Positions 5,556 to 6,798 of a DNA stretch of 6,798 nt are shown here, piece by piece. Position numbers and translations under genes: made by a program. Under the pieces are notes generated by a model. It searched no databases. It was not told where the DNA came from and saw only the letters and a list, made by a program, of their open reading frames with translations. Source of the DNA: Pseudomonadota bacterium (lineage in GTDB: Bacteria; Myxococcota_A; Polyangia; Polyangiales; Ga0077539); contig JAEYZO010000127.1 of assembly GCA_023428035.1 (NCBI GenBank), positions 1-6,798 on the forward strand, written 5' to 3'. Numbering within the stretch: the first letter of the stretch is position 1; each line of letters opens with the position of its first letter.

Positions 5556-6752
5556 ATGACCACAGCGACGAGAGAGGTGCTGGTGCTGGGCGGCGGCTAC
5601 GCGGGGGTGCTCTGCGCCAACCGCCTCGCGGGCCGACTCGGTTCCGAGGCGAAGGTGACCTTGGTGTCCGAGCGGGGCGAGTTCGTCCATCGGGTGCGGC
5701 TGCACGAGGCCCTCGCGGGGAGAGCCTTCCCGCGACGGTCGATGACCGAGCTCCTGGCGGGGGGCGTGACCTTCCACCGAGGGAGGGTGTCGGCGGTCTC
5801 CCTCGCCGATCGCAGCGTGACCGTCGCCCGCGATGGCGCCGACGAGACACTCCGCTTCGACGCGATGGTCTGCGCCCTAGGTAGTCGGGTCTCCGTCGAC
5901 GTCCCTGGCGTGGCCGAGCACGCCGCGGGGCTCACGAGCCTCGACGCCGCCGACCGCACCGCCGCGCGGCTTCGTTCGCTCCCCGAGGGATCACTCGTGA
6001 CTGTCATCGGCGGAGGGCTCACCGGCGTCGAGACCGCGAGCGAAGTGGCCGAGGCGTGGCCGTCGCTTCGCGTGTCACTGCTCGCGACGTCGCTCCTGCC
6101 CGGGCTCTCCGACGCGGGGCGCCGCTACGCCCGCGAGGCCCTCGACGCCCTCGGCGTCGAGGTGGTGACCGCGTCGGTGAGCGCGGTGGAGGCCGACGCC
6201 GTGGTGCTCTCCGACGGAGCCCGCCGACCTTCAGCGCTGACGGTCTGGGCCGGCGGCTTCACGGCCTCCGCCCCAGCGGTGCGCGCCGACTGGCCCCTCG
6301 ACGCGCGCGGTCGCGTGGTGGTCGACGCCGACCTCTCGGTGCGCGGCGCGGCGGGCGTGTTCGCGGCGGGCGACGCGGCCGCGGCGGCGCCCGGCATGGA
6401 GGACTCGCTCCGGATGGGATGTGTGACCGCGATGCCCATGGGCGCGCACGCGGCGGACAACGTCGCGCGTCACCTGCGCGGGGAGCTCACGCGGCCCTTC
6501 GCCTTCGGGTTCCTGGTGCAGTGCGTGAGCCTCGGACGTCGGCGAGGGCTGGTGCAGCCCGTCGACGCGCGCGACCATGCGAGGCCGTGGGTCGTGACGG
6601 GTCGCGCGGGCGCGCTGGTGAAGGAGTCGATCTGCCGCTTCATAGTGGGCGCGCTGCGCGTGGAGGCGACCCGCGCCCGGCTCTACGCGTGGCCTCGGAG
6701 CGTGGCGGCGGGTCACGCCGCGCTGCCCTCGACGGTCACCCCGGTCGCGTGA
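5556..6752 (+). CDS. FAD-dependent NAD(P)H oxidoreductase (pyridine nucleotide-disulfide reductase / NDH-2-like fold)
   Basis: A 398-residue flavoprotein with two dinucleotide-binding folds. The FAD-binding Rossmann motif is at the N terminus, VLVLGGGYAG (8-17). The NAD(P)H-binding motif is TVIGGGLTGVE (149-159), and the second FAD contact is VFAAGDAA (268-275). FVHRVRLHE (43-51) is characteristic of a subgroup of uncharacterised oxidoreductases related to type II NADH dehydrogenases. The five cysteines (20, 106, 289, 323, 360) are all isolated, so there is no CxxC redox disulfide, and disulfide-reductase or thioredoxin-reductase chemistry is unlikely; electrons probably pass from NAD(P)H via FAD to a quinone or small acceptor. 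No clear membrane segment is seen. The start is ATG 5556, set by GAGGAG at 5541. One base separates its stop from a GTG opening a sigma-factor-like frame, and an ECF41-like promoter precedes it. ECF41 genes are known to neighbour oxidoreductase genes, which supports a joint unit. Substrate unknown. Confidence 0.92.
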   Translation: MTTATREVLVLGGGYAGVLCANRLAGRLGSEAKVTLVSERGEFVHRVRLHEALAGRAFPRRSMTELLAGGVTFHRGRVSAVSLADRSVTVARDGADETLRFDAMVCALGSRVSVDVPGVAEHAAGLTSLDAADRTAARLRSLPEGSLVTVIGGGLTGVETASEVAEAWPSLRVSLLATSLLPGLSDAGRRYAREALDALGVEVVTASVSAVEADAVVLSDGARRPSALTVWAGGFTASAPAVRADWPLDARGRVVVDADLSVRGAAGVFAAGDAAAAAPGMEDSLRMGCVTAMPMGAHAADNVARHLRGELTRPFAFGFLVQCVSLGRRRGLVQPVDARDHARPWVVTGRAGALVKESICRFIVGALRVEATRARLYAWPRSVAAGHAALPSTVTPVA

Positions 6753-6753
6753 C

Positions 6754-6798
6754 GTGACGCCCGAAGACCTCGCGCGGGAGAGGCCCTTCCTCTTCGGC
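6754..6798 (+). CDS. Probable ECF sigma factor (SigJ/ECF41-like), N-terminal 15 residues only
   Basis: A GTG at 6754, one base after the oxidoreductase stop, opens a frame that runs off the end of the window. The 15 visible residues, VTPEDLARERPFLFG, resemble the start of ECF sigma factors of the SigJ/ECF41 kind, where a short acidic lead is followed by an R/HRPxLFG segment and then the AYRMLGS part of region 2. There is no clear ribosome site, so translation is probably coupled to the upstream gene. The identification rests on a very short stretch but is backed by the ECF41-like promoter at 5500 and the neighbouring oxidoreductase. If correct, the full protein should carry a C-terminal SnoaL-like regulatory domain and need no separate anti-sigma factor. 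Confidence 0.5.
   Translation, partial: MTPEDLARERPFLFG

Noticed and set aside
6073..6091. A second TGTCAC followed by CGTC inside the oxidoreductase gene
   Set aside because: The spacer is only about 8 bases instead of 16 and it lies within coding sequence, so it is most likely chance.
1..6798. CRISPR arrays, insertion sequences, tRNA or rRNA genes
   Set aside because: I saw no regularly spaced repeats, no transposase motifs or terminal repeats, and no tRNA-like or rRNA-like sequence. The non-coding gaps are all shorter than 120 bases.

Overview
The window is very GC-rich bacterial DNA with dense coding, many GTG starts and strong G/C bias at third codon positions. This, with the mix of an RND pump, an ECF-type sigma factor unit and a small nucleotidyltransferase pair, suggests a myxobacterium-like (Myxococcota/deltaproteobacterial) or similar high-GC Gram-negative genome. 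The tripartite-pump genes require an outer membrane. The taxonomic guess is an inference from style, not from a marker gene.

Layout: (1) 1-4289, plus strand: the 3' part of a periplasmic adaptor gene followed 17 bases later by a complete AcrB-type RND permease gene, forming one operon; any outer-membrane channel gene lies outside the window. (2) 4311-4709, minus strand: a small cytoplasmic thioredoxin-fold protein with a CPNC active site, convergent with the pump and separated from it by 21 bases that are part of a GC-rich inverted repeat. (3) 4776-5440, plus strand, divergent from the thioredoxin gene: a 65-residue protein overlapping a 161-residue minimal nucleotidyltransferase. The two form a translationally coupled pair that looks like a toxin-antitoxin-type or defence-type module. 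(4) 5441-6798, plus strand: a 115-base spacer with a striking candidate ECF41-type promoter, then an FAD/NAD(P)H oxidoreductase gene. One base after its stop, a new reading frame opens whose 15 visible residues look like the N terminus of an ECF sigma factor of the SigJ/ECF41 kind.

How the genes work together: the adaptor and permease are two parts of one drug/solute efflux machine driven by the proton gradient. The small protein and the nucleotidyltransferase are made from one message with overlapping frames. The oxidoreductase and the presumed sigma factor are tightly coupled, and the promoter in front of them fits the sequence that ECF41 sigma factors recognise, so the unit is probably autoregulated. 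ECF41 genes are known to sit beside oxidoreductase genes, which fits. The most interesting parts of the window are this ECF41-like unit and the small-protein/nucleotidyltransferase pair. The pump operon is ordinary except for a long His/acid-rich cytoplasmic linker.
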